DNA from: Portulaca oleracea
Taxonomy: Eukaryota; Streptophyta; Magnoliopsida; Caryophyllales; Portulacaceae
Assembly: GCA_029582165.1 (NCBI GenBank)
Contig: CM055873.1
Location: 41,352,795-41,416,794, forward strand
DNA: 64,000 nucleotides
Direction of reading: 5' to 3'
The notes beneath the pieces were generated by a model, which worked only from the letters and a program-made list of their open reading frames with translations, was not told the origin of the DNA and did not search any database. Position numbers and translations under genes: made by a program. This document shows positions 46,881-58,371 of the stretch, in pieces. Within the stretch, counting starts at the first letter, position 1. Every line of letters begins with the position of its first letter.

Positions 46881-47737
46881 TATGCCCCATTCTTTTATAC
46901 GACTCGTTTAGGCATTTTCCTTCTATTAATTAAATATTAATTATAATTAATATTTAATTAATAGAAGGAAAATGCCTAAACCCTACTGCATTAGTAAATG
47001 TGAGTTTTTATTTTTTAAAATATGGGTAGGGACTAACGAATTCTCAATGTCTATTACCATACCCCCCATTATAATAGATTGTTGGGAATAGACCCCTTCT
47101 ATTCTCATTCACATTCCCTTCTTTTTTTAAATTACCATGAAACAAACATGGTAATTCTACTCCCCATCCCTCTATTATCATTCCCAACCTCCTATTCCCA
47201 CTTACCAAACAGGCAGGCGGGGATGTTGAACAAATAATGCACTCAGAACGCTTTTGACAGTGACTGACTTGGTGACAGTCCTGCATAGCATGGAGGTGAT
47301 GAATTGATCCAAAAATATTTAAATTTATAACATGCCAGCTAATCCACACATAAACAAAGAGAATAAACTTTGAAAAGAGTAAAAAAAACATAAAATCACA
47401 TTTGTGTAAACATGTTTCCGCCGAGAAATTGTTGCTGTAGTTGTATAAAATCACATTTGCTTGTGTAAACTAGCCGATATGTCATAAATTTAGATATTAT
47501 TTAGTTTATTCATCTTCTCCGTTTGCCATGTAAGATTGCGAGCAAGTCAGTCACCGTTGAAATTATTTCGGGTGCATTATGGTCCATCACCCCTCAAAGT
47601 TCAGTGCATTATTGTCTTAGGTCAAAGTCCTGTGCATTATTATCCAATACCCCAAAAGTTCAGTATATTAACGTCCAAAAATCCTATATAAAAATAATAT
47701 ATTTTAATTTTGAAATGGTGAGTAGAGAGTAAATTTA
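46832..47737. repeat. Direct repeats of about 50 bp enclosing an 0.8-kb insertion
   Basis: The motif ending GTGAGTAGAGAGTAAATTTA occurs at about 46832-46881 and again at 47683-47737, while copy A has it once (32702-32755). The enclosed DNA (46882-47682) is unique to copy B and contains a perfect palindrome. It may be an insertion with a long target duplication or an unequal exchange product. Confidence 0.6.
46907..46980. repeat. Perfect 74-bp palindrome
   Basis: Arms of 37 bases (46907-46943 and 46944-46980) are exact reverse complements with no spacer, from TTTAGGCATTTTCC to GGAAAATGCCTAAA with an AT-only centre. As RNA it would form a long hairpin; as DNA, a cruciform. Confidence 0.97.
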
Positions 47738-47773
47738 GGAGCTCACAATCAATGTGATTAAAGATAAATAAAA

Positions 47774-48041
47774 TACTCCCTATGTTCCATATTACTTGTC
47801 GACTTGTCGTCTTTGAAAATCATGCAGTCAAAATTCAAAAGTTTTGACTGTAAATTTTTCAATATATACAATGTGTTGCTATATAAAACTACCACCATTA
47901 GATTCATAATGAAAAATATTATCATAAAAGTATAATATTACAATCATTCATAGCATATTGTGTAAGAAATTATCAATCAAAGAATGACATTATAGACCGT
48001 GAAAGTCAAAATTATGACAATTATATGGAACGGATGGAGTA
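47774..48041. mobile_element. Stowaway-like MITE, complete, TA TSD
   Basis: The element 47776-48039 starts CTCCCTATGTTCCATATTA and ends ATATGGAACGGATGGAG, with TA on both sides. The CTCCCT.CGTTCC ends and TA target site fit Tc1/mariner-derived Stowaway elements. The paralogous site in copy A (near 32787) has no insert. Two decayed relatives lie at 25948-26383. Confidence 0.85.
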
Positions 48042-48366
48042 AATTAACTGTTGTTCCCTCCCTTTCTTACCTAAATAAAATACAATATAATTTTGTTATA
48101 AAAAATATTTAAATTTTGAAATAAAGTCACCAAAGTGAATGAAGGTAATTAAATTAACCAATCATATTATAGAAAAATAAAATTTGGTAGAATAATTTCT
48201 TCCATTTTCCCACCGAATCTCCACAACACGTGCCCCACTACATATTCAACTCTAATCATCTACTTATATCTATATATATATAGATTAAGAAATTGGTTGG
48301 TCGTTAACGCTGTTAATTTTGATTATTTCATGATGCATTATTTTTTTTTATAACACGAGATGTATT

Positions 48367-49256
48367 AATGCATTATTAGTTATATATATATTGTGATAAT
48401 TAATAATTAACATTTTTCGCGTCTTTCTCCAAATCATGAAATCTTATTCCTTAAAGTTACATAAGAATATTGCATTATTAATTCTATAATGATCATTTTG
48501 TAAATTATGAATTTTAATTATCTCACTTTTCTGAACACATTTCTATTTCTCGCATGGATGGAGGAGTGACATGTTCATACTTAATCAATATTGTAATTCA
48601 CACCAAGAAAATCAACTTAATTACTAAATAGTGTTCATATGGTCAAAAATATATTTATTTAATATTATGATATAAAAAATCTATTAAAATATTTTATTTT
48701 AAAAAATTGTCTTTTTATCAAGGCAGTCCCGAACAACTATGATTTTTTTTCATATCTTTATTTCTAACCTCTCCTATTTTCGCTTTATATATCAAAAATA
48801 AACGGAGAGCATGGAATACCATATAGCATCTCAAAACATTATATTTGTCACGATGATTAATCATCATTCTAATTCACATCAAAAAAATTAACTTAGTTAA
48901 CAAATTTTTATACGGCTATAAAATATATCAATATTATATTGTGACATAATAAAAATATCTACTTAAAATTAAGTTCATAATTATTAAAGATAAAGTAATA
49001 GCTTGTTATTATTCAATCAAAAAATTGCTATTAAAAAGGTAAAATTTTAATTTTGGACTTCAAAATTTAAAATGATTCCATGATCATCTTTAAGAAACGT
49101 ACTTGCATCTTTCTAATAACTCCAATTTCTATACTAAAATATCATATTATACCTTTTAATTTGGTGATAATTGTGGTATTGTTTGCGATTAATGTATCTC
49201 ATATATAATTTTTTTTTAAAAAAAATGGTGGTTATTCAATTACATTACAATAGGTG
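48367..49256. other. Very AT-rich stretch, no gene
   Basis: Two diverged copies of a motif with TAATTCACA, CAACTTAATTA and ATATGGTC-like text occur near 48590-48720 and 48860-48970, suggesting an old local duplication. No coding content. Confidence 0.35.
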
Positions 49257-49744
49257 TATCATGTTGAAAAAAACAATGAGATGGAGATACACGGTCACAT
49301 GGAAGATGGGGATCACTTGGGTGGCTAGGAGTCGACGGATAAACCGGCTTCCCTTAAGACTTATTCACTAGACCGTGAAAAGACTCAAGGGTAAAACCTA
49401 ACTTCTTGTAAGCAAAGTAACAAGATTTCTCATGGGCTCTCAAAGAATGTTGCTGCAGTCAACACCTCAAAGAGTGTGTTAAAACTCTCTAGAAACTTGA
49501 AGAAGAAGATGATTGAGGGTGTGGATGAATGTGCAATTCATCCACCTTTTATAGTAATCTTAGGAGCCAACAAGCTAGTCAAACTTGCTAATAATCAAGA
49601 GCATAATCCAAGGGATTTGTTTGAGTATTATTGATGAGAAATCATGACTAATTTCTCAGTCAAATAATATCCCAAAACATGCTCAAATTCAAATGACCAC
49701 GAGGCATAAATCAAGGGATTACAAAATCAATCCTGACTGAACTC

Positions 49745-49880
49745 AACACGACCCGTGTTGGATCAACACGACCCGTGTTGGATCAACACGGTCCGTGTTG
49801 ATCTGGTGCACAAAATTTGTGCTCTCTGGACACCAACACGGGTCGTGTCAGACAAGACATGATCCGTGTTGAGCCCCTTT
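49745..49880. repeat. Tandem palindromes in the left LARD LTR
   Basis: Repeats of about 20 bp built on CAACACG-NC-CGTGTTG, for example CAACACGACCCGTGTTG and CAACACGGTCCGTGTTG. The right LTR has a matching set at about 54516-54665. Confidence 0.9.
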
Positions 49881-50994
49881 TTCTTATTAAGCTCATTTTC
49901 GACCTCTCGGTCGATCCTATGCTTATATCTTATACTTTTATGCCTCTTAACTCTTGAAATACTCCAACAATCCCCCGCCATTTCAAGAGTACCACTTGAA
50001 ATAGCCCGGGATCCCTCACTCGGGTAAGATTACCCCGCCATACATGGCACCTTCTAGAAAGATTCAACACCCGAGAAATCAAGGAGTTGTTATGCGTCAT
50101 GAAAGTGTCTCACGACTTGAACCTTCACTTAGTGTATGTAAATTCAATTAGTTTGGATGCATAAGTAGACAAGCTTTGAACTTTACATCCTTATTTGAAT
50201 AATTGGGTACATAACACACACACAACCCAAAACCTTGCTTAAAAAATAAAGACACTATTTCAAACCGGCCATGTGTCCCATACCCTACATGAGAACTATC
50301 AAGCCCAGCCCTAGGCTATCCGAAGCGGCCCACTTCACGTCCTCGCATAGGCAGACTTTTACGCCCCGTAATAGAGCTCCCCATCTCATCGATTCAAAAT
50401 CTGTTAATGAGTCATAGACTCAAACCTCTTGAACATTACGGTTCTTGAGCATCATCTTATCCTTGGGATGATTTATCTTAAATATTTTGATGCTCCCATT
50501 ATCATTCAACGTTGTCGACCATTGAACTCAAGACTTGACAAGAGGTGTCAAGCGTGAGTTGGAGCTCCGTTGATGATAATATATAATTGGGCTTTACTCC
50601 CATCCCCTTATCAAGGATCACTAGATACTCTTGTGACCTTTGCAAGAATTTGAACATGATACTTTTGAGCGCCTCTTTAACTAAGATCACTAGATAAATA
50701 CATATCTTTCCATGACCTTACTTATCATGATCATATCTTAAACTTAACATTTCTTTCCTTCATCGTAGTTGTGATTACACCATCACACTATAGGATTAGG
50801 TAAGAAACACTTTACCACTTATCATAGTATGACTAAACCATCGCATTATAATCTTTGGTAAACTTTATAATATTGAGTTCATATTTGAACTTACAAGACG
50901 AATGCATTAGTAGGCGACAAACCTTTGAACTATACATTCTTTTGTAATACCAAATCTCATGATCTCAAAACCTTGATTATAGCATTATCCAAAT

Positions 50995-51445
50995 AGCATG
51001 GATAATCCTCGTAATGCTTATAAAGACATAACTATAACCTTGTCCAAGATGTTGGACTACTTGTATAGTTATCTTGAGAGAAATGCTTTATATAACTATA
51101 GCTTTGCCCAAGTACTTTGGGCTATTTGCATAGTTACTTTGAGAGCTAGGAATGCTTGCAAGATCAAAATTTCTTTTGATTTTCCGCATTCTCTTCCTTA
51201 TGACTATTATTTTTATCCAAGCACCTTGGATTACATAGTTACAACTTATACTTTAGAACAACCTTATAAATCAAATTATCTTTTGAATTTCCATGTTCTT
51301 CGCATAACTATATCCAAATAACTTTTGGATTTCATAGTTAAAAACTTATCGCCTTAGAACCTTGTAAATCAAACTAACATTTGATTTTCATGTTCTTTGA
51401 ATAACTATATCCAAATAACTTTGGATTTCATAGTTATAGCCTTTG
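50995..51445. repeat. Degenerate minisatellite with ATAACTAT / ATAGTTAT units inside the LARD
   Basis: Units of about 65-100 bp each contain ATAACTAT, a CCAA...TTGG core and CATAGTTA, so each unit is itself an imperfect inverted repeat. Examples start near 51027, 51092, 51304 and 51402. No coding sense. Confidence 0.6.
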
Positions 51446-54400
51446 TACCAATCAAAGTGGCACTTGATTTTCCATGGAAGAGATCTCTTCCAAATTAAAC
51501 TTGAAGAAGCTCTTAAGTTTCATGGAATTTAGATTCCATCTTATGTGTAACTTAAACATTACACTTTCAACTATTTGCTACAAAGCTTGAATACCATAAA
51601 CTTGAATACCATATGTAATGAAACTTATTACATATCTTAACATTGGCTAGGCGAGAAAGAACCTCAATCGATCTTGAATGATTATCTTATAGTTATATGA
51701 CCTTTACTTATATGATCAAACGCCATTCCAATTCGGGTCATGATTCCTTATATGATTAGATCCACTTATTAAAAAATATGGAACTCATAATCATTCGTCC
51801 TGTAAGCCAATCTTACTCAAAATATTAATCCATAAACCACTTAAGGATGGATCAAACCTATGTATATGAGAGCCATATGCATTTTCCTTTGTGGCAAACT
51901 TGATTGAATCCTACATATCAAACATGTAAACTTGATTATTAGACTATTAACAAATGAAGCAATGATCATCCAATTTTGTAACACATGAACTTAGGTAAAC
52001 ATCATGCGTCCAAAATATATGATCATGCACATAGTCTAACATGCATACATTATGCAACTTATCTTATGCTAGATACATACTACTTACATTCATACATGAT
52101 GAATACTTATAATTTCATAAAATGACGGTAAAGCCAAGTACATGTATTCAACTTAAACACATGAATACATTGAGCCATGATTATCCTTACATCTTACATA
52201 ATCATATACTTAACAAGCCTTAACCATATGCCTTAATATGTAGGCCACATATATTAGCATATGAACTATACAAAGTATGAACCTTCTCATAAACATTTAC
52301 TTTATCTCATGAAGAAACATCATATATGATAAAGCAAACACTTAACAACAAAATCATCTTGATAATAACATGATCATTGAGCATGAGAAGCTTGCACTTT
52401 TAAATAAATTTGTGTCTATGTTAATTATGACACACCCATAGCCCATATGCTTATAATAATCACATGAACCGACATTATTTCTTATTAGGCTATGCTAACT
52501 TATTGAAATATACATTTCTACTTGTACTCATATGAACAATATATATTATTCATATCTTAAAGAGTAAGAAAACATGTCATGGCTTAACTTATTCACGCAA
52601 TCATATGAATTAACTTGATTTTATACTTTTAACAAAGTTAGCACACGTACTTAATTAACATCATATGATACTCTTGAACTTGTCATGCCTCAAATATAAA
52701 AAACCATGTAACATGATTGATTGGTGACATGCATACTAGCATACTTGAAACTTAGATCAATCAAAATATTTTAACAAGGCATATTTGCATAAGTGCTAAC
52801 CAAAATATATAACGACATATATATTTAAACAACTTATAATTATAAATACTTTTCAAGCACTTATAAACATATGATTGTCAAAACTTTAAGCATAATGAGC
52901 TCACATTAGACAATCAACTTGAACTTTGAGAGAAACATGCAAAGACTTGAGACATATGAGCAAACATATAAATCTTCTTTGCATAATCAAATAAATAATA
53001 ATTAATCACATGAATTCATCTTGCAACAAATTACCATGAATTCATATTCTCACAACTTATAAAATTTCATGTCAAACTCATACATTTCATGAACACTTGC
53101 ATTTTTATTCATATTCTGCATGCTTAACAAGACATGAACCATACTTAACAAGACAACACAAGTATATATCTTAAAAACATATATACAAGAACTTTCATGA
53201 ATACACGTTGTCTTAACTCAAGTATGCTTTTATCTCTAGCGGAGAATGACACTAGTCATGTATATAAACTTAAACATGTGAATCATATAGATTGACATAC
53301 ATACTTGTACATGTACATATATGACTACTTAAAAACACTTATGCTTATCATTCCATCAATTAATAACAAATTGATAAACTCATGTACTCAAATAATCATG
53401 ATAAACTTAATAAACAATTATCATGCTTTATATTTACAAGGCATCTCATATATGAACCCCACATATATGTACTAATCATAGAAAAACATGCAATAAAACT
53501 CATAAACTCACTTAACATGGCACTTTGTAATTTACTTGACAATAATAAAATCACACTTAATATTTTGGCATAATGACAAACATGTACTCACAAACACCTT
53601 AACACACCACTTTCTTGAAAACTTATAAATGGTGACTTAACGAGGTGGATAAATAAATCTCAACATGTTTCTAATTAACCCTTTAATTTGAATTAATCCA
53701 ATTTCAAATCAAAGAAGAACTATGCCATTCAAAATCAACCAAAAGCCAACTTAATTAAAATAAATAACTTATCTCGATATGAAGGCAATCTCATCATACT
53801 CCTTGAACATCTTGAGTATAAACATCAATCACCATTGTCACAACCGATCGAGATCTCATCTACATCAATCAAATGAATCACAATTAATTAATAATCTTGA
53901 TAATTAAAAGTAACAAACTTGAATAAACAAACTTGTATAAAACAACATAAACTTATCTTTCGATTCCATAGCATCTTGATCTTGAAATTCCATCCCTCAA
54001 ACTCGACCATCCATAGTGAATAGGTCTTAAGATTGTTGAAAAAAACAATGAGATGGAGATACACGGTCACATGGAAGATGGGGGATCACTTGGGTGGCTA
54101 GGAGTCGAGGGATAAACCGGCTTCCCTTAAGACTTATTCGCTAGACCGTGAAAATACTCAAGGGTAAAACCTAACTTCTTGTAAGCAAAGTAACAAGATT
54201 TCTCATGGGCTCTCAAAGAATGTTGCTGCAGTCAACATCTCAAAGAGTGTGTTAAAACTCTCTAGAAACTTGAGGAAGAAGATGATTGAGGGTGTGGATG
54301 AATGTGCAATTATCCACCTTTTATAGTAATCTTAGGAGCCAAAAAGCTAGTCAAACTTGCCAATAATCAAGAGCATAATCCAAGGGATTTATTTGAGTAT

Positions 54401-55084
54401 TATTGATGAGAAATCATGACTGATTTCTCAGTCAAATAATATCCCAAAACATGCTCAAATTCAATTGACCACGAGGCATAAATCAAGGGATTACAAAATC
54501 AATCCCGACTGAACTCAACACGACCCGTGTTAGATCAACACGGTCCGTGTTGAACTCAACAGGACCCGTGTTGGATCAACACGGTCTGTGTTGATCCGAT
54601 GCACAGAATTTGTGCTCTCTGGACACCAACAAGGGTCGCGTCAGACTAGACACGATCCGTGTTGAACCCCTTTTTTCTTATTAAGCTCATTTTCGAGCTC
54701 CCGGTCGATCCTATACTTATATCTTATACTTTTATGCCTCTTAACTCTTGAAATACTTCAACATATCACAATGACAAAGTAAATATTTTATTAAAAAAAT
54801 TATATATCTTACTATTGTTTAAAAAAATTATCAATGAAATTTAGTCTTAGTCCACTTCCAAAGACCCTTATGTTTCAGTATACTCTTATTTAGTCTTAGT
54901 CTTAGTCCTCAAAGTAGAAACTTTATATTCATTATGCAAAAGACAAATGAAGCAAAATTGAAGGAGAAGATCGAAGAAAACAAATTACTAGAAAATATTG
55001 CAAGTAATATATCATAAAAGAAACCGATAATCAAATCAAAACCAACTGAAGTACTTTAATATTTATGCAAATAAAATTTAAATA

Positions 55085-56787
55085 TTTAAAAAAGAAAAAT
55101 GATAAACATCTTGATGCGAAATGGTTGATAACTATCTTCCATTTGACTTAAATCACTCAAAAAATAAAATGTGAGTATATTTAAATCATTATAAGGTAAG
55201 TTTTATTACTTTGAGGGTTATTATCACTTATAAATATATAAAAATAATTATTTATTTATATTTCATTTACTCTATTATAAAAGGGAGAGTTGCCTCCCTT
55301 TTTTTGTTTGTGTTTTTCATGCTTGGTTGTTTGGTGCCAGCTGGAGCCTTTTACTTGCCTCTTCACTTGCCACTTCCTGTATCTAATCCCAAGTCCATCT
55401 ACAATTCATCAATTCTTCCATATATAATTTCAGATAAAAAATGCCCCTTCACTTCCGTAGTTATTGATCTTCGTCTATGAACCCTTGGGCCTTGGTATAA
55501 CTTTACCTTAAGTGATCATTAATTTGAAATGAAAGTAGTATACTACTAAATTTCAAAAATAGGGTCGTACATTATTAAGGATTAGAATATATTTTTATTT
55601 TATATATATACTTTTTAATAAATGATTTTTATCTCACTGTGAACAAATTTTACTGTAACTTTTTTTAGTTGAATTATTGATAATGTTAATATCGAATTTG
55701 GCTTGACTTTTATCCAACTCAAGCAAATTTTAACTAGATTTTTGTCTATACTAAAAGCAAATTATGCTTTGTAGAAGGAACGTTTGTAAAACAATAGTTA
55801 ATTTTTCTGATTGGTTTAGGTACAAATACAAACTATGAAGGAAAGGGCTAAAAACATTGTCAAAATAATGGATTGTTTTTTTAGAGATGTAAGATAAAGT
55901 TAGTTCAGGTTAGTTGGGAGATTCTACCATAGTTGAAAATTTTTTCAACTATAGTAGTTAAAATGTGTAATTACTCTAAAATATACCTTTAAGAAAATCA
56001 AAATTAATATATATCAATTAAAGAACTTGTTACAATAAGTAATCACATTTGTTTAGAAATCATTTTTTACAAAAGTTAATATTTGAAGGATAATCATTGT
56101 TGAAAGTGTAAGTATTATTAATTCTACCATAAAAAAAAATCAAAATTAAAATTTATTGATGAAAGTAACTTATTACAACAGTTTATCTGATTTAGTGAGA
56201 TATAAATCTTTTTAATATATGTGATTTATTTTTATGAATTAATGGTTAATTACGAAATTTTCAACTACCATAATTCAAAAAAAATTTAACTATGGTAGAA
56301 TTTTCAAGGTTGGGAAGAAAAATAGCACCTAAGATTATATTGAAAACAAGCTTTAGGATATACATATTTGATTCTATTGTAGTTTATTTAATGGGTAAAA
56401 TAATTGCTATATTTTTTGAACTAAATCCATATAATTGTCTATGTTTAAAATAATTCATTACCTATTTTATATATCTAACTTTTACATACACTTAAAGAAG
56501 AGATAATCATGTTAAAGACCCGTCCATCGGACGAGCATTGTAACTAGTTTTCATAAATATAAAATTGTGCACAAAATGTGTATCTTCTACTATGATTGAT
56601 AAAATTAGGCTATCATTTAATATTTTTTGACCTAACTAATAAGTATTATACTCTTATAATTGATAAATATATATAATTACTAGATAAAATAATATTAAAA
56701 GTTACAAAAATGTGAATTGTGGATAATTCAAGATGGTTGTTAATTAACCATTTTGAGTCAAGATATGTATCATTGTCCTTTAAAAAA
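55085..56787. mobile_element. Mutator-like non-autonomous element carrying a Helitron
   Basis: The element 55094-56778 has ends ATGATAAACATCTTG and CAAGATATGTATCAT and perfect 9-bp flanks TTTAAAAAA (55085-55093, 56779-56787). Its arms (55094-55270 and 56548-56778) match the 395-bp MITE in the DEFL-1 intron (17156-17550) in opposite orientation; the 1.28 kb between them has no counterpart there and corresponds to the Helitron insertion. Confidence 0.78.
55271..56547 (+). mobile_element. Helitron-like insertion
   Basis: It starts TCTATTATAAAAGGGAGAG, a usual plant Helitron 5' end, and finishes with the hairpin CGTCCATCGGACG, then 11 bases, then CTAG before T. Comparison with the empty MITE at 17156-17550 independently supports both borders to within a few bases. 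A second 5'-like end (TCTATACTAAAAGCAAA at 55745) suggests a nested or chimeric Helitron. It codes for no Rep/helicase. Confidence 0.68.
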
Positions 56788-56877
56788 TAGCATAGTTTAA
56801 GAAAAAAAATTATTTATTTCATCTAATGTGGAACAAACTAAAAACATAGTTTTGCACTTGGTAAATCTAAATATGGC

Positions 56878-57737
56878 CTAACAAAGATAATTACATTGGC
56901 ACAACCTTTGACCACCAGTTCCAGCCTCAACACAAAAGCCCTGACCACCAGCGTGTTGGGCAGTGCATTTGGAGTTACAACAGGCATCATCACAATCTTT
57001 TCTACTGCAAACTCCAAGCCCAATGTTGCATTCTTTAGCGTTTGAGGAGTAGGTATCAGTCCTCTCTGTCTCGCCTTGTACTCCAGTCATCATTAGAACT
57101 CCAACTATTGTATTCATTTTCATGCATACGCACAAATAAAACAAACACTTGTGTTAGTTTTGCTACACTGAGTTTCAATAAATTTACAAAAATAGTTTAT
57201 CATGAATAAATATAAACTACCAAAAAGAAGAAAGAGCACGAAGAGAAATATAACACAACAAGAAAAATATGTTTGGCAACAAATATACAGTAGTTTGGGC
57301 AACAAAAAAATTATTGTTGCTTTAATTTAAAATAGGGCAACCAAATACTTTTGTGGTTAAATACATTATATATAGCAAGAAAGCTCTTTTTGTTGCAATT
57401 GATATAGATTGGGCGACAAATTAAAAAAATGGTTGGCAAAATTTACTAAGGCAACAAAAAAGTCTGGTTGCTCACCACAGCTATCTTGTGCTATTTTTAC
57501 TAATTTATAGCCCGAATTTTATGCTTTGAGGATAAGACCATTAAATCATGACAATTTTTTTTGTAGCCCCATGTTAAAGGGTAATAAAAACTGGACAAGG
57601 ACAACAAAAATTTGTTGTCCAAAGTAATTTTTCTTTTCTTGTAAAATAGATGGAAGAAATTACAGAGAATAAGATAAATTACCAAAAACCAGGGAAAGGA
57701 GGACGACTACGAACAATGTAGGGAGAAATTTCAACAT
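56878..57737 (-). CDS. DEFL locus 4: secreted defensin-like cysteine-rich peptide, intact
   Basis: Exon 1 (57737-57683) codes MLKFLPTLFVVVLLSLVF plus one base, with donor GTAATTTA. The acceptor AATAG (57109-57105) leads to exon 2, 57104-56878, in the same phase as locus 2. The product is about 93 residues, with a hydrophobic start running on to VGVLMMTGVQG and a mature part C-x6-C-x4-C-x3-CC-x3-C-x10-C-x10-C-x-C-x3-C ending NYLC and TAA-type stop context. It resembles locus 2 in the MLKF start, GLGVC, CCNSKC and CQCNYLC. It lies on the opposite strand from the other three loci. The intron is 578 bp because it hosts a CACTA-like MITE. A TATATATA box lies 124 bp upstream. It is probably functional; its role (defence or signalling) cannot be told from sequence. 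Confidence 0.8.
57254..57646. mobile_element. CACTA-like MITE in the DEFL-4 intron
   Basis: The left end CACAACAAGAAAAATATG and right end TTTTTCTTTTCTTGTAAAA resemble the CACTACAAGAAAA ends of plant CACTA elements. Further inside, GGCAACAAAT and ATTTGTTGTCC are inverted copies. Removing about 393 bp brings the intron close to the 146 bp of locus 2. No 3-bp flank match was found. Confidence 0.5.
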
Positions 57738-57860
57738 TTTACGAATAATTTAAAGCTTCTGATTCAAGACAAAAAAATTAAAGACGTTGAGGAGCTCAAA
57801 CAAATAATGTCTTTATTGTTGAGTGTTTTTTTTTTTACAGTTCTTAAATGTTGAGTTTTG

Positions 57861-57868
57861 TATATATA
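57861..57868 (-). promoter_or_regulatory. TATA box of DEFL locus 4
   Basis: TATATATA on the minus strand, 124-131 bases upstream of the ATG at 57737. Confidence 0.5.
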
Positions 57869-57917
57869 ACAAGCGGGAGTATTTCTAATGAACCAGCATG
57901 CATCTATGTTATTATTA

Positions 57918-57945
57918 CTAGCAAATATCCGGGCGTTGCCCCGGA
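57918..57945 (-). mobile_element. Helitron-type 3' terminus, minus strand
   Basis: On the minus strand CCGGGGCAACGCCCGG forms a hairpin, followed by ATATTTG, CTAG and T. The body would extend to higher coordinates, where a copia LTR at 58372 may have interrupted it. No 5' end was assigned. Confidence 0.5.
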
Positions 57946-58371
57946 AAAAAAATAAATACTCGACTGTTCATATATAAATAAATTAAAATATTATCGGAGC
58001 GTTGCTTGGTACGAGTATGATGATACATCAAGATGAAATTCAAAAGACTTAATAAAGGAGAAACAATTGTTTGATCAAGTAAAACAAAACTACAATAAAA
58101 ATATAAGTTTAATAATAGTCAAGATGTGGACGAATAAAAAATAATAGTTAATATAAAAAGGAATATCATAAATTAGATCCCAAATGACTGAAGGACGGTT
58201 ATATGTGGTAAAAATGATGGAAAATCACAATAAGATTACGAAATATTAACATGCAAAATTAATTAAGTGGATGTCGTCATAGAATTTTTACCACTAATGA
58301 CAATTTTGATGCTTCGACATATAACTTCTTTCCAATTAACTGATGTGATTAACTCAATCAAGGGTTATATT
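57946..58371. other. AT-rich stretch before the copia LTR, no gene
   Basis: It probably belongs to the Helitron ending at 57918. A 65-codon frame at 58267 overlaps the LTR and has no recognisable motif. Confidence 0.3.

Larger units (their letters stand above)
45130..48366. repeat. Segmental duplication, copy B
   Basis: Paralogue of 31005-34783. Differences are: the promoter and exon 1 of the DEFL gene replaced by a MITE (46055-46450), an extra block at 46880-47690 between short direct repeats, and a Stowaway-like MITE at 47776-48039. It lacks the CTAAT-flanked TRIM of copy A. Confidence 0.75.
49257..54768 (-). mobile_element. LARD-like non-coding LTR retrotransposon with perfect TSD
   Basis: LTRs are at 49262-49979 and 54034-54763 (718 and 730 bp, very similar), starting TGTTGAAAAAAACAATG and ending CAACA. 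Flanks are TATCA at 49257-49261 and 54764-54768. A purine-rich AAATGGCGGGGGA (complement of 49981-49993) next to the left LTR looks like a polypurine tract, so orientation is probably minus. No initiator-tRNA primer site is visible beside the other LTR. The internal 4.05 kb contains no frame above about 107 codons and no retroviral-type motif, so it depends on other elements. High LTR similarity means a fairly recent insertion. Confidence 0.85.

Noticed and set aside
49745..49880. Regularly spaced short repeats suggesting a CRISPR array
   Set aside because: Units are palindromic, variable, without unique spacers, lie inside an LTR and recur in the partner LTR; the genome is a plant's.
51000..51321. 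107-codon plus-strand frame inside the LARD
   Set aside because: It is made of minisatellite units with no conserved domain.
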